The notes under the pieces are model-generated. The model did no database searches and was not told the DNA's origin. It worked only from the letters and a program-made list of their open reading frames with translations. Both the position numbers and the translations under genes were made by a program. A DNA stretch of 23,281 nucleotides from positions 1 to 23,281 of the forward strand of contig DATMSM010000052.1 of the NCBI GenBank assembly GCA_035565355.1, given 5' to 3'. The DNA comes from Ga0074130 sp035565355. GTDB taxonomy: Bacteria; Pseudomonadota; Gammaproteobacteria; Burkholderiales; Rhodocyclaceae. Below, piece after piece: positions 14,939 to 22,591 of the stretch (positions are counted from its first letter, which is position 1; every line of letters starts with the position of its first letter).

Positions 14939-17704
14939 TCAGTGGGCTTCATCCCAATTGTTACCGACGCCGACCTCGGCCAGCAGCGGCACCTTGAGCT
15001 TGGCGACGCCCTGCATCAGGCGCGGCAGATTGTCGCGCACAATGGCGAGCTCATCTTCCGGTACTTCGAGCACGAGTTCGTCGTGCACCTGCAGGATCAT
15101 CTGCGTCTTGAGTTTCGCTTCGTCTATCCAGCGTTGCACCGCCAGCATGGCGAGCTTGATCAGGTCGGCGGCGGTGCCCTGCATGGGCGCATTGATGGCG
15201 GCGCGTTCGGCGCCTTGCCGGCGCCCCGCATTGCTGGACTTGATCTCGGGCAGCCACAGGCGGCGGCCGAACACGGTTTCGACGTAGCCACGATCACGCG
15301 CTGCAGTGCGCGTTTCTTCCATGTAGTGGGCAACGCCCGGATAGCGCGTGAAGTAACGGTCCATATAGGCCTGCGCCGCGCTGCGTTCGAGATTCAGCTC
15401 CTTGGCCAGACCGAAGGCGCTCATGCCGTAGATCAGGCCGAAGTTGATCACCTTGGCGGCGCGGCGCTGTTCGCTGCCGACTTCCAGCGGCGTGACGCCG
15501 AAAATCTCACCGGCGGTGGCGCGGTGAATATCCTCGCCGTTGGCGAAAGCCTGCAGCAGGCGTGCGTCATCCGAGAGGTGCGCCATGATGCGCAATTCGA
15601 TCTGCGAATAGTCGGCCGAGACGATCTTGCAGCCGGGTGCGGCGATAAAGGCCGAGCGAATGCGCCGGCCTTCGCCGGTACGCACGGGGATGTTCTGCAG
15701 ATTGGGGTCGTTCGAGGACAGTCGGCCGGTGACCGCAGTGGCCTGCGAGAAGTTGGTGTGCACGCGGCCGGTGGCGGCATTCACCATTTTGGGTAGCTTG
15801 TCGGTGTAAGTGCCCTTGAGCTTGGCCAGGCTACGGTGCTCGAGCAGCATCTTCGGCAGCGGGTAATCCTGCGCCAGTTGCTGCAGCACTTCCTCGTCGG
15901 TGGAGGGTGTGCCCGAGGGCGTTTTCTTGACCACCGGCAGGCCCTGCTGGTTGAACAGGATCTCGGCCAGCTGCTTGGGCGAGTTGAGATTGAAAGGCTG
16001 GCCGGCCAGCGTATGGGCATCGCCTTCGATCTCGAGCAGGCGGCGGCCGATCTCGTCGCTCTGCTGGGCGAGGGCGCGGCTGTCGATGAGCACGCCGTTC
16101 CTCTCCATGCGGAACAGCACTTCGGCAGTCGGCAGTTCGATTTCGCGGTAAAGATTGCTCAGCCGTTCGGCCTCGGCGAGTTGCGCAGACAGCACCCGAT
16201 GCACGCGCAGAGTGATGTCCGAGTCTTCGGCGCCGTAAAGCGATGCCTGGTCCACCGCAACCTGCGCGAAGGAAATCCGATTCACACCCTTGCCGGTCAG
16301 CTCGTCATAGGGAATGGTCTTGAGCCCGCAGTGGCGCGCGGCCAGACTGCCGAGCTCGTGCGGCTTGTCCGATTCCAGCACGTAGGATTGCAGCAGCGTG
16401 TCCTCGACGATGCCGCGCAAGGCGATGCCGTGGTTGGCGAAAACATGACGGTCGTACTTGAGGTGCTGGCCGAGCTTGGCGTGCTGCGCCGATTCCAGCC
16501 AAGGCTTGAGCTTGTGCAGCACTGCGTCCAGCGGCAGTTGATCCGGCGCGCCGGCATAGCTGTGGCCGAGCGGGATGTAGGCGGCACGGCCGGGTTCGCA
16601 GGCGAAGGAGATGCCGACCAGCTTTGCCTGCATCTGGTCGAGATCGGTGGTTTCGGTGTCGAGTGCGGTCAAGGGGGCGGCGCTGATGATGGCCAGCCAT
16701 TCATCGAACGCGTCCCAAGTCGTGATGCAGACATAGGCGCTGCGATCGGGCTCCTCTTCCGGCACCGCGGGGCTGGGGGCGAACAGCGGCACGCTCTCCT
16801 GCTTGCGTGTGCCCTTGCCGGCATCGCCTTTGGGTTCGCCGCCAGTGACTCCATAGCGGCCCTGCTGTGCTTCCTTGGTCCAGGTCTTGAATTCGAGGCG
16901 GGTAAAAATCTCGACCAGCTTTTCCTGGTCGATTGCTTGAGGCGTCAAGTCGGTGACCTGCTGCTCCAGCTTCAGGTCGCAGACAATGGTCACGAGCTTG
17001 CGCCCCAGCGGCAGGAAGTCGAGCGCCTTCTTGAGATTGGCGCCGACGGCGCCGCCTATGCTGTCGGCATTGGCGATGATGCCGTCCAGCGTGCCGTGCT
17101 GCGTCAGCCACTTGACTGCGGTCTTGGGGCCGACCTTGTCGACGCCGGGGACGCCGTCTACGGCATCGCCGACCAGGGTCAGATAGTCGACGATGAGATT
17201 GGGCGGCACGCCGAACTTGGCCTCGACGCCGGGAATGTCGAGCACTTCATTGCTCATGGTGTTGACCAGGGTGACCTTGTCACACACGAGCTGCGCCATG
17301 TCCTTGTCGCCGGTCGAGATCACGCAGCTCATGCCTTGCGCTGCTGCCTGACGCGCGAGGGTGCCGATCACATCGTCAGCTTCGACGCCATCGACCATCA
17401 ACAGCGGCCAGCCGGCGGCACGGATGGCGGCATGCAGCGGTTCGATCTGGCTGGCCAGGTCGTCCGGCATGGGTGGACGGTGCGCCTTGTACTCCGGATA
17501 CCAGTCGTCGCGGAAGGTCTTGCCCTTTGCGTCAAAAACAACAGCCCGGTATTCTGCCGACTGTTCCGCCAGCAGACGGCGTAGCATGTTGAGTACGCCA
17601 TAGATGGCGCCCGTCGGTTCGCCTGCGGCATTGCGCAGATCCGGCAGGGCATGAAAAGCACGGTATAGGTAGGACGAACCGTCGACCAGAAGAAGAGAGG
17701 ACAT
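14939..17704 (-). CDS. polA: DNA polymerase I
   Basis: PolA removes RNA primers and fills gaps in replication and repair. The 921-residue product has all three domains. The 5' nuclease is at about 1-290 (LLLVDGSSYLYRAFHALPDL, VEADDVIGTLA, STGDKDMAQLV, GDAVDGVPGVDKVGPKTA). The 3'-5' proofreading domain, about 325-510, keeps its acidic residues (Asp349 and Glu351 in ALDTETTDLD, and YGAEDSDITLRVH). The polymerase domain, about 520-921, has Asp698 in SADYSQIELR, the O-helix KVINFGLIYGMSAFG with the ddNTP-type Phe755, and Asp875 in VHDELV. It therefore appears fully active with proofreading. No Shine-Dalgarno is visible before the ATG. Its start is 5 bp from the divergent LOG gene start. Confidence 0.99.
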   Translation of the reverse strand: MSSLLLVDGSSYLYRAFHALPDLRNAAGEPTGAIYGVLNMLRRLLAEQSAEYRAVVFDAKGKTFRDDWYPEYKAHRPPMPDDLASQIEPLHAAIRAAGWPLLMVDGVEADDVIGTLARQAAAQGMSCVISTGDKDMAQLVCDKVTLVNTMSNEVLDIPGVEAKFGVPPNLIVDYLTLVGDAVDGVPGVDKVGPKTAVKWLTQHGTLDGIIANADSIGGAVGANLKKALDFLPLGRKLVTIVCDLKLEQQVTDLTPQAIDQEKLVEIFTRLEFKTWTKEAQQGRYGVTGGEPKGDAGKGTRKQESVPLFAPSPAVPEEEPDRSAYVCITTWDAFDEWLAIISAAPLTALDTETTDLDQMQAKLVGISFACEPGRAAYIPLGHSYAGAPDQLPLDAVLHKLKPWLESAQHAKLGQHLKYDRHVFANHGIALRGIVEDTLLQSYVLESDKPHELGSLAARHCGLKTIPYDELTGKGVNRISFAQVAVDQASLYGAEDSDITLRVHRVLSAQLAEAERLSNLYREIELPTAEVLFRMERNGVLIDSRALAQQSDEIGRRLLEIEGDAHTLAGQPFNLNSPKQLAEILFNQQGLPVVKKTPSGTPSTDEEVLQQLAQDYPLPKMLLEHRSLAKLKGTYTDKLPKMVNAATGRVHTNFSQATAVTGRLSSNDPNLQNIPVRTGEGRRIRSAFIAAPGCKIVSADYSQIELRIMAHLSDDARLLQAFANGEDIHRATAGEIFGVTPLEVGSEQRRAAKVINFGLIYGMSAFGLAKELNLERSAAQAYMDRYFTRYPGVAHYMEETRTAARDRGYVETVFGRRLWLPEIKSSNAGRRQGAERAAINAPMQGTAADLIKLAMLAVQRWIDEAKLKTQMILQVHDELVLEVPEDELAIVRDNLPRLMQGVAKLKVPLLAEVGVGNNWDEAH

Positions 17705-17709
17705 GAGGG

Positions 17710-18435
17710 ATGTTGAAAAGCAAGCTGCCGATAGTTAAAGACCCGCAACTCAAGGCCAAGGCGGCCAGTGGACAGGATGCCTGGCGGGTGCTCGGCATTA
17801 TGTCAGAGTTCGTCGAGGCGACTGCGCGCCTGCGCGACATCCGTCCGGCCGTCAGCATTTTCGGCAGCGCCCGCACGCCGGTTGACCACCCCGTCTACGA
17901 ATTGACCGAAAGGATCGCCCGCCTGCTCTCGGATGCCGGTTTCTCCGTCATTTCCGGCGGCGGCCCCGGCGTCATGGAGGCGGCCAACAAGGGCGCCTTT
18001 TACGGCAAGAGCCCGGCCGTGGGCCTGAATATCGAGCTGCCCATGGAACAGCACAACAATCCCTACCAGGATATTTCGCAGACCTTCCGTCATTTCTTCC
18101 CGCGCAAGTACATGTTCGTGCGCCTGGCCTCGGCCTATGTGGTCATGCCCGGCGGTTTCGGCACGCTGGATGAATTGATGGAAGCGCTCACTCTTGTTCA
18201 AACGAACAAGACACCGAAGATTCCCGTGATTCTGGTAGGCAAGGAGTTCTGGGGAGGTCTGCTTGACTGGTTCCAGGAACGCTTGGTGGCCGACAAGCTG
18301 ATCAGCCCCGAGGACATGGATCTCATGCAGGTCATCGACGAGCCTGAGGAAATCGTGGCGGCCATCTTCCGTCACTATGAAAGTTCCGGCTTCACCCACC
18401 TGCCGCCTGAGCACGACCTCCTTTTGAACCTTTGA
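17710..18435 (+). CDS. LOG-family nucleotide phosphoribohydrolase (TIGR00730 family)
   Basis: LOG-family proteins cleave the N-glycosidic bond of nucleoside 5'-monophosphates. Plant members make free cytokinins, and bacterial homologues act on AMP-like substrates. The 241-residue product is a Rossmann-type fold with SGGGPGVMEAAN at 82-93, PRKYMF at 131-136 and the signature PGGFGTLDE at 147-155, which carry the catalytic Arg and Glu. An N-terminal extension of about 40 residues before RPAVSIFGSAR is usual in this subfamily. AGAGAGG lies upstream of the ATG at a usable distance, inside the opposite polA start. The natural substrate cannot be read from sequence; old 'lysine decarboxylase' labels for this family are wrong. 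Confidence 0.92.
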   Translation: MLKSKLPIVKDPQLKAKAASGQDAWRVLGIMSEFVEATARLRDIRPAVSIFGSARTPVDHPVYELTERIARLLSDAGFSVISGGGPGVMEAANKGAFYGKSPAVGLNIELPMEQHNNPYQDISQTFRHFFPRKYMFVRLASAYVVMPGGFGTLDELMEALTLVQTNKTPKIPVILVGKEFWGGLLDWFQERLVADKLISPEDMDLMQVIDEPEEIVAAIFRHYESSGFTHLPPEHDLLLNL

Positions 18436-18436
18436 A

Positions 18437-18447
18437 TTTGGTAGAAT
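18437..18447 (+). promoter_or_regulatory. Extended -10 promoter for the DUF2782 gene
   Basis: TGG immediately before TAGAAT (18442-18447) makes an extended -10 (TGn-TAGAAT) just after the LOG gene stop; the -35 position is weak. The start would be about 30 bp before the ATG at 18485. Confidence 0.45.
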
Positions 18448-18484
18448 TGCAGACCTGACTGACACAAGGACTTCGGGACCTCAT

Positions 18485-18817
18485 ATGCGTCGCGTACTTC
18501 CCGCCCTGCTAATGGCGCTGGCTTTTCCCGTTTGCGCTCAGAGCGGCCCGCCGCCAGGTTCCCGTCCCCTGCCTGAAGCGCCTCCGCCCCCGCCCGGTGT
18601 GGACGCCCCGGACGAGCCCCAGGTCACCATCACCAAGCGTGGTGAGGACAAGGTCGAGGAGTACCGGCTCAACGGCAAGCTGTACATGATCAAGGTCACG
18701 CCGCCGCATGGCGTGCCCTACTACCTTGTGGATGACAAGGGGGATGGTAGCTGGGCGCGCCAGCAGCCGACCGACACGGGCTTGCGCGTACCCAAGTGGG
18801 TTATCCATAGCTGGTAA
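18485..18817 (+). CDS. DUF2782 secreted protein
   Basis: The 110-residue product has a signal peptide (MRRVLPALLMALAFPVCA, cleaved before QSG), a Pro-rich stretch (residues about 20-40), and a compact domain: PQVTITKRGEDKVEEYRLNGKLYMIKVTPPHGVPYYLVDDKGDG. The ending is WVIHSW. This matches DUF2782, a family found beside polA in many beta- and gammaproteobacteria, with no known function. The Y-R-x-N-G-x-L-Y-M-I-K-V-T-P segment is its hallmark. It is expected in the periplasm or membrane-attached. It follows the LOG gene by 49 bp. Confidence 0.9.
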   Translation: MRRVLPALLMALAFPVCAQSGPPPGSRPLPEAPPPPPGVDAPDEPQVTITKRGEDKVEEYRLNGKLYMIKVTPPHGVPYYLVDDKGDGSWARQQPTDTGLRVPKWVIHSW

Positions 18818-18876
18818 CCCAACGTTTTAATTTTTCTAGCAGAGTGGCGGGTGCAGGCCCTAACCACCGAATAATC

Positions 18877-20139
18877 ATGACCGCTTCAAACTTGCTGACG
18901 CCGCCGAACAAGATCCACTCCTTCCATCCGCCGTCGCGCACCCTGATGGGTCCCGGCCCTTCGGAAATGCATCCGCGCGTGATCTCCGCCATGGGCCAGC
19001 CCGTTATCGGCTACATGGACCCGATCTTCGTGCGCATGATGGATGAACTCAAGTCCCTGCTGCGTTATGCCTACCAGACCAAGAACCCCCTGACCTTCCC
19101 GGTCTCCGGTCCCGGCTCGGTCGGCATGGAATCCTGCTTCGTCAATCTGATCGAGCACGGCGACAAGGTCATCGTCTGCCGTAACGGCGTGTTTGGCGGC
19201 CGCATGATCGAGAACGTCGAGCGCTGCGGTGGCATTCCCATCGTCATCGACGACGAGTGGGGCGAGCCTGTCAGCCCGCAGAAGGTCGAAGACACCTTCA
19301 AGGCCAATCCGGATGCAAAGATCCTGGCCTTCGTGCATGCAGAAACCTCCACCGGCGCACAGTCGGATGCCAAGACCCTGGTCGAGATCGCCCATCGCTA
19401 CGGCGCGCTGACCATCGTCGATGCCGTCACCTCGCTGGGCGGCTCGCCTGTGCTGGTCGACGAGTGGGAAATCGATGCCATTTATTCCGCCAGCCAGAAG
19501 TGCCTGTCGTGCACCCCGGGCCTGTCGCCGGTGTCCTTCTCCGAGCGCGCCATCGAGCGCGTGCGGGCGCGCAAGACCAAGGTCGAAAGCTGGTTCATGG
19601 ACCTGAATCTGGTGCTCGAATACTGGGGCAACACCAAGCGTACCTATCATCACACCGCACCGGGCAACAGCCTCTACGGCCTGCACGAATCGCTGCTGCT
19701 GCTGCGCGAAGAAGGCCTGGAAAACTCCTGGGCACGTCATCGTCGCCATTCGCGTGCGCTTTCTGCCGGTCTGGAGTCGATGGGCCTCAAGTTCGTCGTG
19801 CGCGAAGAGGCCCGTCTGCCGCAGATGGTTGCGGTGTACGTTCCGGAAGGCATCGTCGAAGCCGATGTGCGCAAGACTCTGCTCGACGAATTCAATCTCG
19901 AAATCGGTGCCGGCCTCGGCCCGCTCGCCGGCAAGATCTGGCGCTTCGGCCTGATGGGCTACTCCTGCAAGCCAGAAAACGTCATGCTCTCCCTGTCCGC
20001 ACTTGGCTCGGTTCTGTCCGACATGGGCTATCCGGTCGAAGTGGGACATGCAGAAGCCGCCGCACACCAGGCTTATGCTGCCATGCACGCCGACGACGCC
20101 AAGGCCAAGGCCGCGCGAGTAGCCCGCAAGATCGCCTGA
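18877..20139 (+). CDS. Class V aminotransferase, alanine/serine-glyoxylate aminotransferase type
   Basis: This PLP enzyme family transfers the amino group of alanine or serine to glyoxylate, yielding glycine. The 420-residue product has the N-terminal LMGPGPSEMHPRV motif, GSVGMESCFVN, HAETSTGAQSD, Asp182 in VDAVTSLGG (pairs with the PLP pyridine nitrogen) and Lys208 in SASQKCLSCTPG (Schiff base lysine). TYHHTAPGNSLYGLHESLLLLREEGLENSWARH and a C-terminal IWRFGLMGYSCKPENV fit the AGXT group; serine and alanine donors cannot be separated by eye. The tail after about residue 385 is Ala/Lys-rich. The start at 18877 begins the conserved region with no obvious Shine-Dalgarno; a GTG at 18844 would add 11 residues. 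Confidence 0.93.
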   Translation: MTASNLLTPPNKIHSFHPPSRTLMGPGPSEMHPRVISAMGQPVIGYMDPIFVRMMDELKSLLRYAYQTKNPLTFPVSGPGSVGMESCFVNLIEHGDKVIVCRNGVFGGRMIENVERCGGIPIVIDDEWGEPVSPQKVEDTFKANPDAKILAFVHAETSTGAQSDAKTLVEIAHRYGALTIVDAVTSLGGSPVLVDEWEIDAIYSASQKCLSCTPGLSPVSFSERAIERVRARKTKVESWFMDLNLVLEYWGNTKRTYHHTAPGNSLYGLHESLLLLREEGLENSWARHRRHSRALSAGLESMGLKFVVREEARLPQMVAVYVPEGIVEADVRKTLLDEFNLEIGAGLGPLAGKIWRFGLMGYSCKPENVMLSLSALGSVLSDMGYPVEVGHAEAAAHQAYAAMHADDAKAKAARVARKIA

Positions 20140-20152
20140 TACAGGCAGCGTC

Positions 20153-21160
20153 ATGGCCGCGACCACGCGTAACTGCTGTGTGTTGTTTGCCGATGTCGCG
20201 GGCAGTACGCAACTGTACGAAAAGCTCGGCGATGCCGAGGCCCTGCGCGCGATCGAACGCTGCCTGAACCGCGTCGAGCGCGCCATCGTCGCCTGCGGCG
20301 GCAAGGTCGTGAAGACCATAGGCGACGAGCTCATGGCCACCTTCAGCACCGCCGAGCTGGCTTGTCACGCGGCCGCTGTCATGCAGGCACGCATCGAAGG
20401 CCTGCCTTCCGTGGCCGGCGGCAAACTCGCCATACGCGTCGGCTTCCACTACGGCTCCGTGCTGGTGGATGGCGTTGATGTGTTCGGCAACACCGTGAAC
20501 GTCGCCTCTCGCATTACCGAAGTCGCCAAGGCGCGTGAAATCATCACCAGCGCCGAAACCGCCAGTCTATTGCCGGACGCTGTGCGCGACAGCTGCATCA
20601 AGCCCTTGCCTGCCATCAGCGTCAAGGGTGTCAGCGTGCCGCTTGACCTGGTTCAGGTCAGTTGGAGCGCAGGCCCAACGGCGCGCCTGGCGCAAACCGC
20701 CAGCGCCACTCCCACACTGGCTGCCGCATCAGCCGCAGCCAGCGCGATTGTCGAGGCAAGTCCTTCCGTCGAGCCAGCCAAGGCCAAGCTGACGCCGCGT
20801 GTCATCCTGCGCTACGGCAAGCAGGAAATCCTCATGCGCGGCCACGCTGCCTGCGTCACTCTTGGACGCGACACTGGCAACGACATCGTTATCCACGACC
20901 CGCGCGCTTCGCGTGCCCACGGCACCATCGAGTTGCGTGACGGCAAATGCATCCTGACCGACAAGAGTTCCAACGGCACTTTCGTCTCCCCGCACGGCGG
21001 CAGCAATATCGCCATCAGCAAGGAAGAGTACGTACTCAAGGACAAGGGCTATATCTGCTTTGGTCACGTCTGCCCGCCCGATAGCGTGGGCAGCCTGGCC
21101 TACGAGGTGCAAGCGGCGAGCGAGGAACCGACGGCAAAGAAGGGCAAAGCCAAAAGCTGA
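20153..21160 (+). CDS. Class III adenylate cyclase with C-terminal FHA domain
   Basis: The 335-residue product joins a cyclase catalytic domain (about 5-170) to an FHA phosphothreonine-binding domain (about 215-320) through an Ala/Ser/Pro-rich linker (175-212). The catalytic set is complete: metal Asp14 (FADVAGST) and Asp58 (KTIGDE), substrate-selecting Lys54 and Asp109, and transition-state Asn116 and Arg120 in DVFGNTVNVASR. The Lys/Asp pair points to ATP as substrate. The FHA part shows GRDTGNDIVIHDPRASRAH and TDKSSNGTFV. There are no membrane segments or signal peptide, so it should be cytosolic, making cAMP under control of a phosphorylated partner. It starts 13 bp after the aminotransferase and ends at a strong terminator. 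Confidence 0.95.
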   Translation: MAATTRNCCVLFADVAGSTQLYEKLGDAEALRAIERCLNRVERAIVACGGKVVKTIGDELMATFSTAELACHAAAVMQARIEGLPSVAGGKLAIRVGFHYGSVLVDGVDVFGNTVNVASRITEVAKAREIITSAETASLLPDAVRDSCIKPLPAISVKGVSVPLDLVQVSWSAGPTARLAQTASATPTLAAASAAASAIVEASPSVEPAKAKLTPRVILRYGKQEILMRGHAACVTLGRDTGNDIVIHDPRASRAHGTIELRDGKCILTDKSSNGTFVSPHGGSNIAISKEEYVLKDKGYICFGHVCPPDSVGSLAYEVQAASEEPTAKKGKAKS

Positions 21161-21190
21161 GCCGAACTGCGCAGCAGCGCGTAAGAAAAC

Positions 21191-21220
21191 AAAAAGGCCA
21201 TCCCGCAGGATGGCCTTTTT
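21191..21220. terminator. Bidirectional intrinsic terminator
   Basis: AAAAAGGCCATCC (21191-21203) and GGATGGCCTTTTT (21208-21220) form a perfect 13-bp stem with a CGCA loop. It gives an eight-base GC-rich stem core followed by five or more U on either strand. It ends the cyclase transcript on + and the tRNA transcript on -. Confidence 0.95.
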
Positions 21221-21229
21221 GTTTGATTC

Positions 21230-21306
21230 TGGTGGTGATGGGGGGACTTGAACCCTCGACCTACGGATTATGAATCCGTCGCTCTAACCAGCTGAGCTAC
21301 ATCACC
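21230..21306 (-). tRNA. tRNA-Met (anticodon CAU), elongator type
   Basis: The cloverleaf reads on the minus strand: acceptor GGTGATG with CATCACC, D-arm GCTC...GAGC, anticodon stem ACGGA/TCCGT with loop TTCATAA (anticodon at 21272-21270), T-arm GAGGG-TTCAAGT-CCCCC, discriminator A and an encoded CCA. One A-C mismatch lies in the T-stem; E. coli elongator tRNA-Met also has one. The first acceptor pair is a normal G-C, which argues against initiator tRNA. A CAU anticodon could also be tRNA-Ile2 after lysidine modification, but GTAGCTCAGYTGGTTAGAGC and the rest look like elongator Met. Confidence 0.93.
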
Positions 21307-21344
21307 GTTTTGGGCCGGACATACCGCCCCAAAAAAGAAGCGGG

Positions 21345-21374
21345 ATTATGAAGGTTTTCGGTCTGTCTTGTCAA
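21345..21374 (-). promoter_or_regulatory. tRNA-Met promoter
   Basis: On the minus strand a perfect TTGACA (21374-21369) is followed after 18 bp by CATAAT (21350-21345), then a GC-rich discriminator (CCCGC), the form typical of growth-rate and stringently controlled stable RNA promoters. The start would be near 21338, about 30 bases before the mature tRNA. The promoter lies just before the divergent ubiH-family gene. Confidence 0.8.
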
Positions 21375-21402
21375 GGTGCGCCGACTCCGGGAGAATGGCG
21401 AA

Positions 21403-22569
21403 ATGAAGGTGGATATCGTCATTGTCGGCGGCGGGCTGGCGGGCTTGGCCCTGGCGGCCGCGCTACGCGGCAGCCCTTACCGCATTGCGCTGGTGGAAGG
21501 GCGTGCGCCACAGGCGCCGCAGGGCCTGGATGCGCGCATCTATGCAATCAGTCCGGCCAACGCTGCTTTCCTTGCGGATATTGGGGTGTGGCGCCACCTG
21601 GATGCGTCGCGCATGCAGCCAGTGGCACGCATGGATGTTTTTGGCGACCGGACCGGGCACATCGGTTTCTCCGCTTACGATACCGGCGTCAGTGAGCTGG
21701 CGTGGATTGCCGAGTCTTCCCTGCTGCATCAGGAGTTGTGGGAAACGGTCAAGCGCCAGCAGAATGTCCAGCTGCTGTGTCCCGCCCGGCCGCACAGCGT
21801 GGACATCGGCGAGCACGCCGCCACGCTGACGCTGGCTGACGGCCGTACCTTGCTCGCCGATCTTGTGGTCGCCGCAGACGGCGCGGATTCGTGGACCCGT
21901 CAGGCCCTGGGCATGGACGTGAGTTTCCGCCACTATGAGCAGTTGGGCGTGGTGGCGAACTTCGCGTGTACCGAACCGCATCGCGGTACGGCTTTCCAGT
22001 GGTTCCTCAACGATGAGGAGCGAGAAGGCATTCTGGCCTGGCTGCCTTTGCCCGGAAACCGTATTTCCATGGTGTGGTCGACGCCGAAGGCGCATGGCGA
22101 AGCCTTGTGCAAGCTGTCCCCGGAGGCTTTGTGCGCGCAGGTTGCCGCGGCCGGGCAGCACACCCTGGGCGCGCTTGAACTGATTACAGCACCGGCCGGC
22201 TTCCCCTTGCGCCTGATGCGTGCGCCGCGCACGGTCGGGCCGCGTTTTGCGCTGATTGGCGACGCGGCGCATGCGATACATCCGCTTTCGGGACACGGCA
22301 TCAATCTGGGTTTCCAGGATGCAAAGGTGCTGGCGGACACGCTCAACGCCCTGGGTGAATTCGATCATTGCGGCGACATGCGCGCGCTGCGCCCCTACGA
22401 GCGCAGCCGCAAGGAAGAAGTGGTGGCGCTGCAGGCCATGACCGACGGGCTGTACCGGCTGTTTGTCCCCAAGAATGAGCCTTTGGTCCGGTTGCGCAAT
22501 ACGGGGATGAACCTTACCGGTAAATTGCCAGTCCTACGCGATGCCCTGGTGCGCTATGCCCTGGGGTGA
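21403..22569 (+). CDS. UbiH/UbiF/VisC-family FAD-dependent monooxygenase
   Basis: Enzymes of this family hydroxylate the ring of ubiquinone precursors. The 388-residue product has the dinucleotide motif VGGGLAGLALAAAL at 8-21, the DGADSWTR motif at about 159-166, and GDAAHAIHPLSGHGINLGFQDA at 286-307, which is diagnostic of the UbiH-like group. Which ring position it acts on (UbiH, UbiF, UbiI or the multi-position UbiM/UbiL types) cannot be decided from one gene. The start at 21403 begins the FAD motif and has GGGAGA upstream; an in-frame start at 21376 would add nine residues. A dsbC-like gene follows 22 bp later. Confidence 0.93.
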   Translation: MKVDIVIVGGGLAGLALAAALRGSPYRIALVEGRAPQAPQGLDARIYAISPANAAFLADIGVWRHLDASRMQPVARMDVFGDRTGHIGFSAYDTGVSELAWIAESSLLHQELWETVKRQQNVQLLCPARPHSVDIGEHAATLTLADGRTLLADLVVAADGADSWTRQALGMDVSFRHYEQLGVVANFACTEPHRGTAFQWFLNDEEREGILAWLPLPGNRISMVWSTPKAHGEALCKLSPEALCAQVAAAGQHTLGALELITAPAGFPLRLMRAPRTVGPRFALIGDAAHAIHPLSGHGINLGFQDAKVLADTLNALGEFDHCGDMRALRPYERSRKEEVVALQAMTDGLYRLFVPKNEPLVRLRNTGMNLTGKLPVLRDALVRYALG

Positions 22570-22591
22570 AAAATTATCCTTTGGAGTATTC

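Noticed and set aside
15836..17584. A 582-codon open frame on + opposite polA, and similar long frames opposite metX (11266-12447), the carbonic anhydrase gene (8151-9005) and the aminotransferase gene (18886-20349)
   Set aside because: These are mirror frames of high-GC coding sequence. Their translations show no recognisable domains and the opposite strand encodes clear protein families.
20153..20520. Bicarbonate-responsive class IIIb cyclase
   Set aside because: The position seven residues before the catalytic Asn is Asp109, not Thr, so the adenine-contact residue is of class IIIa type.
21308..21332. TTTTGGG...CCCAAAA inverted repeat just upstream of the tRNA gene
   Set aside because: It lies inside the short tRNA leader, is interrupted by a C-C mismatch and lacks a terminator T-tract in the transcribed direction; probably just the precursor leader removed by RNase P.
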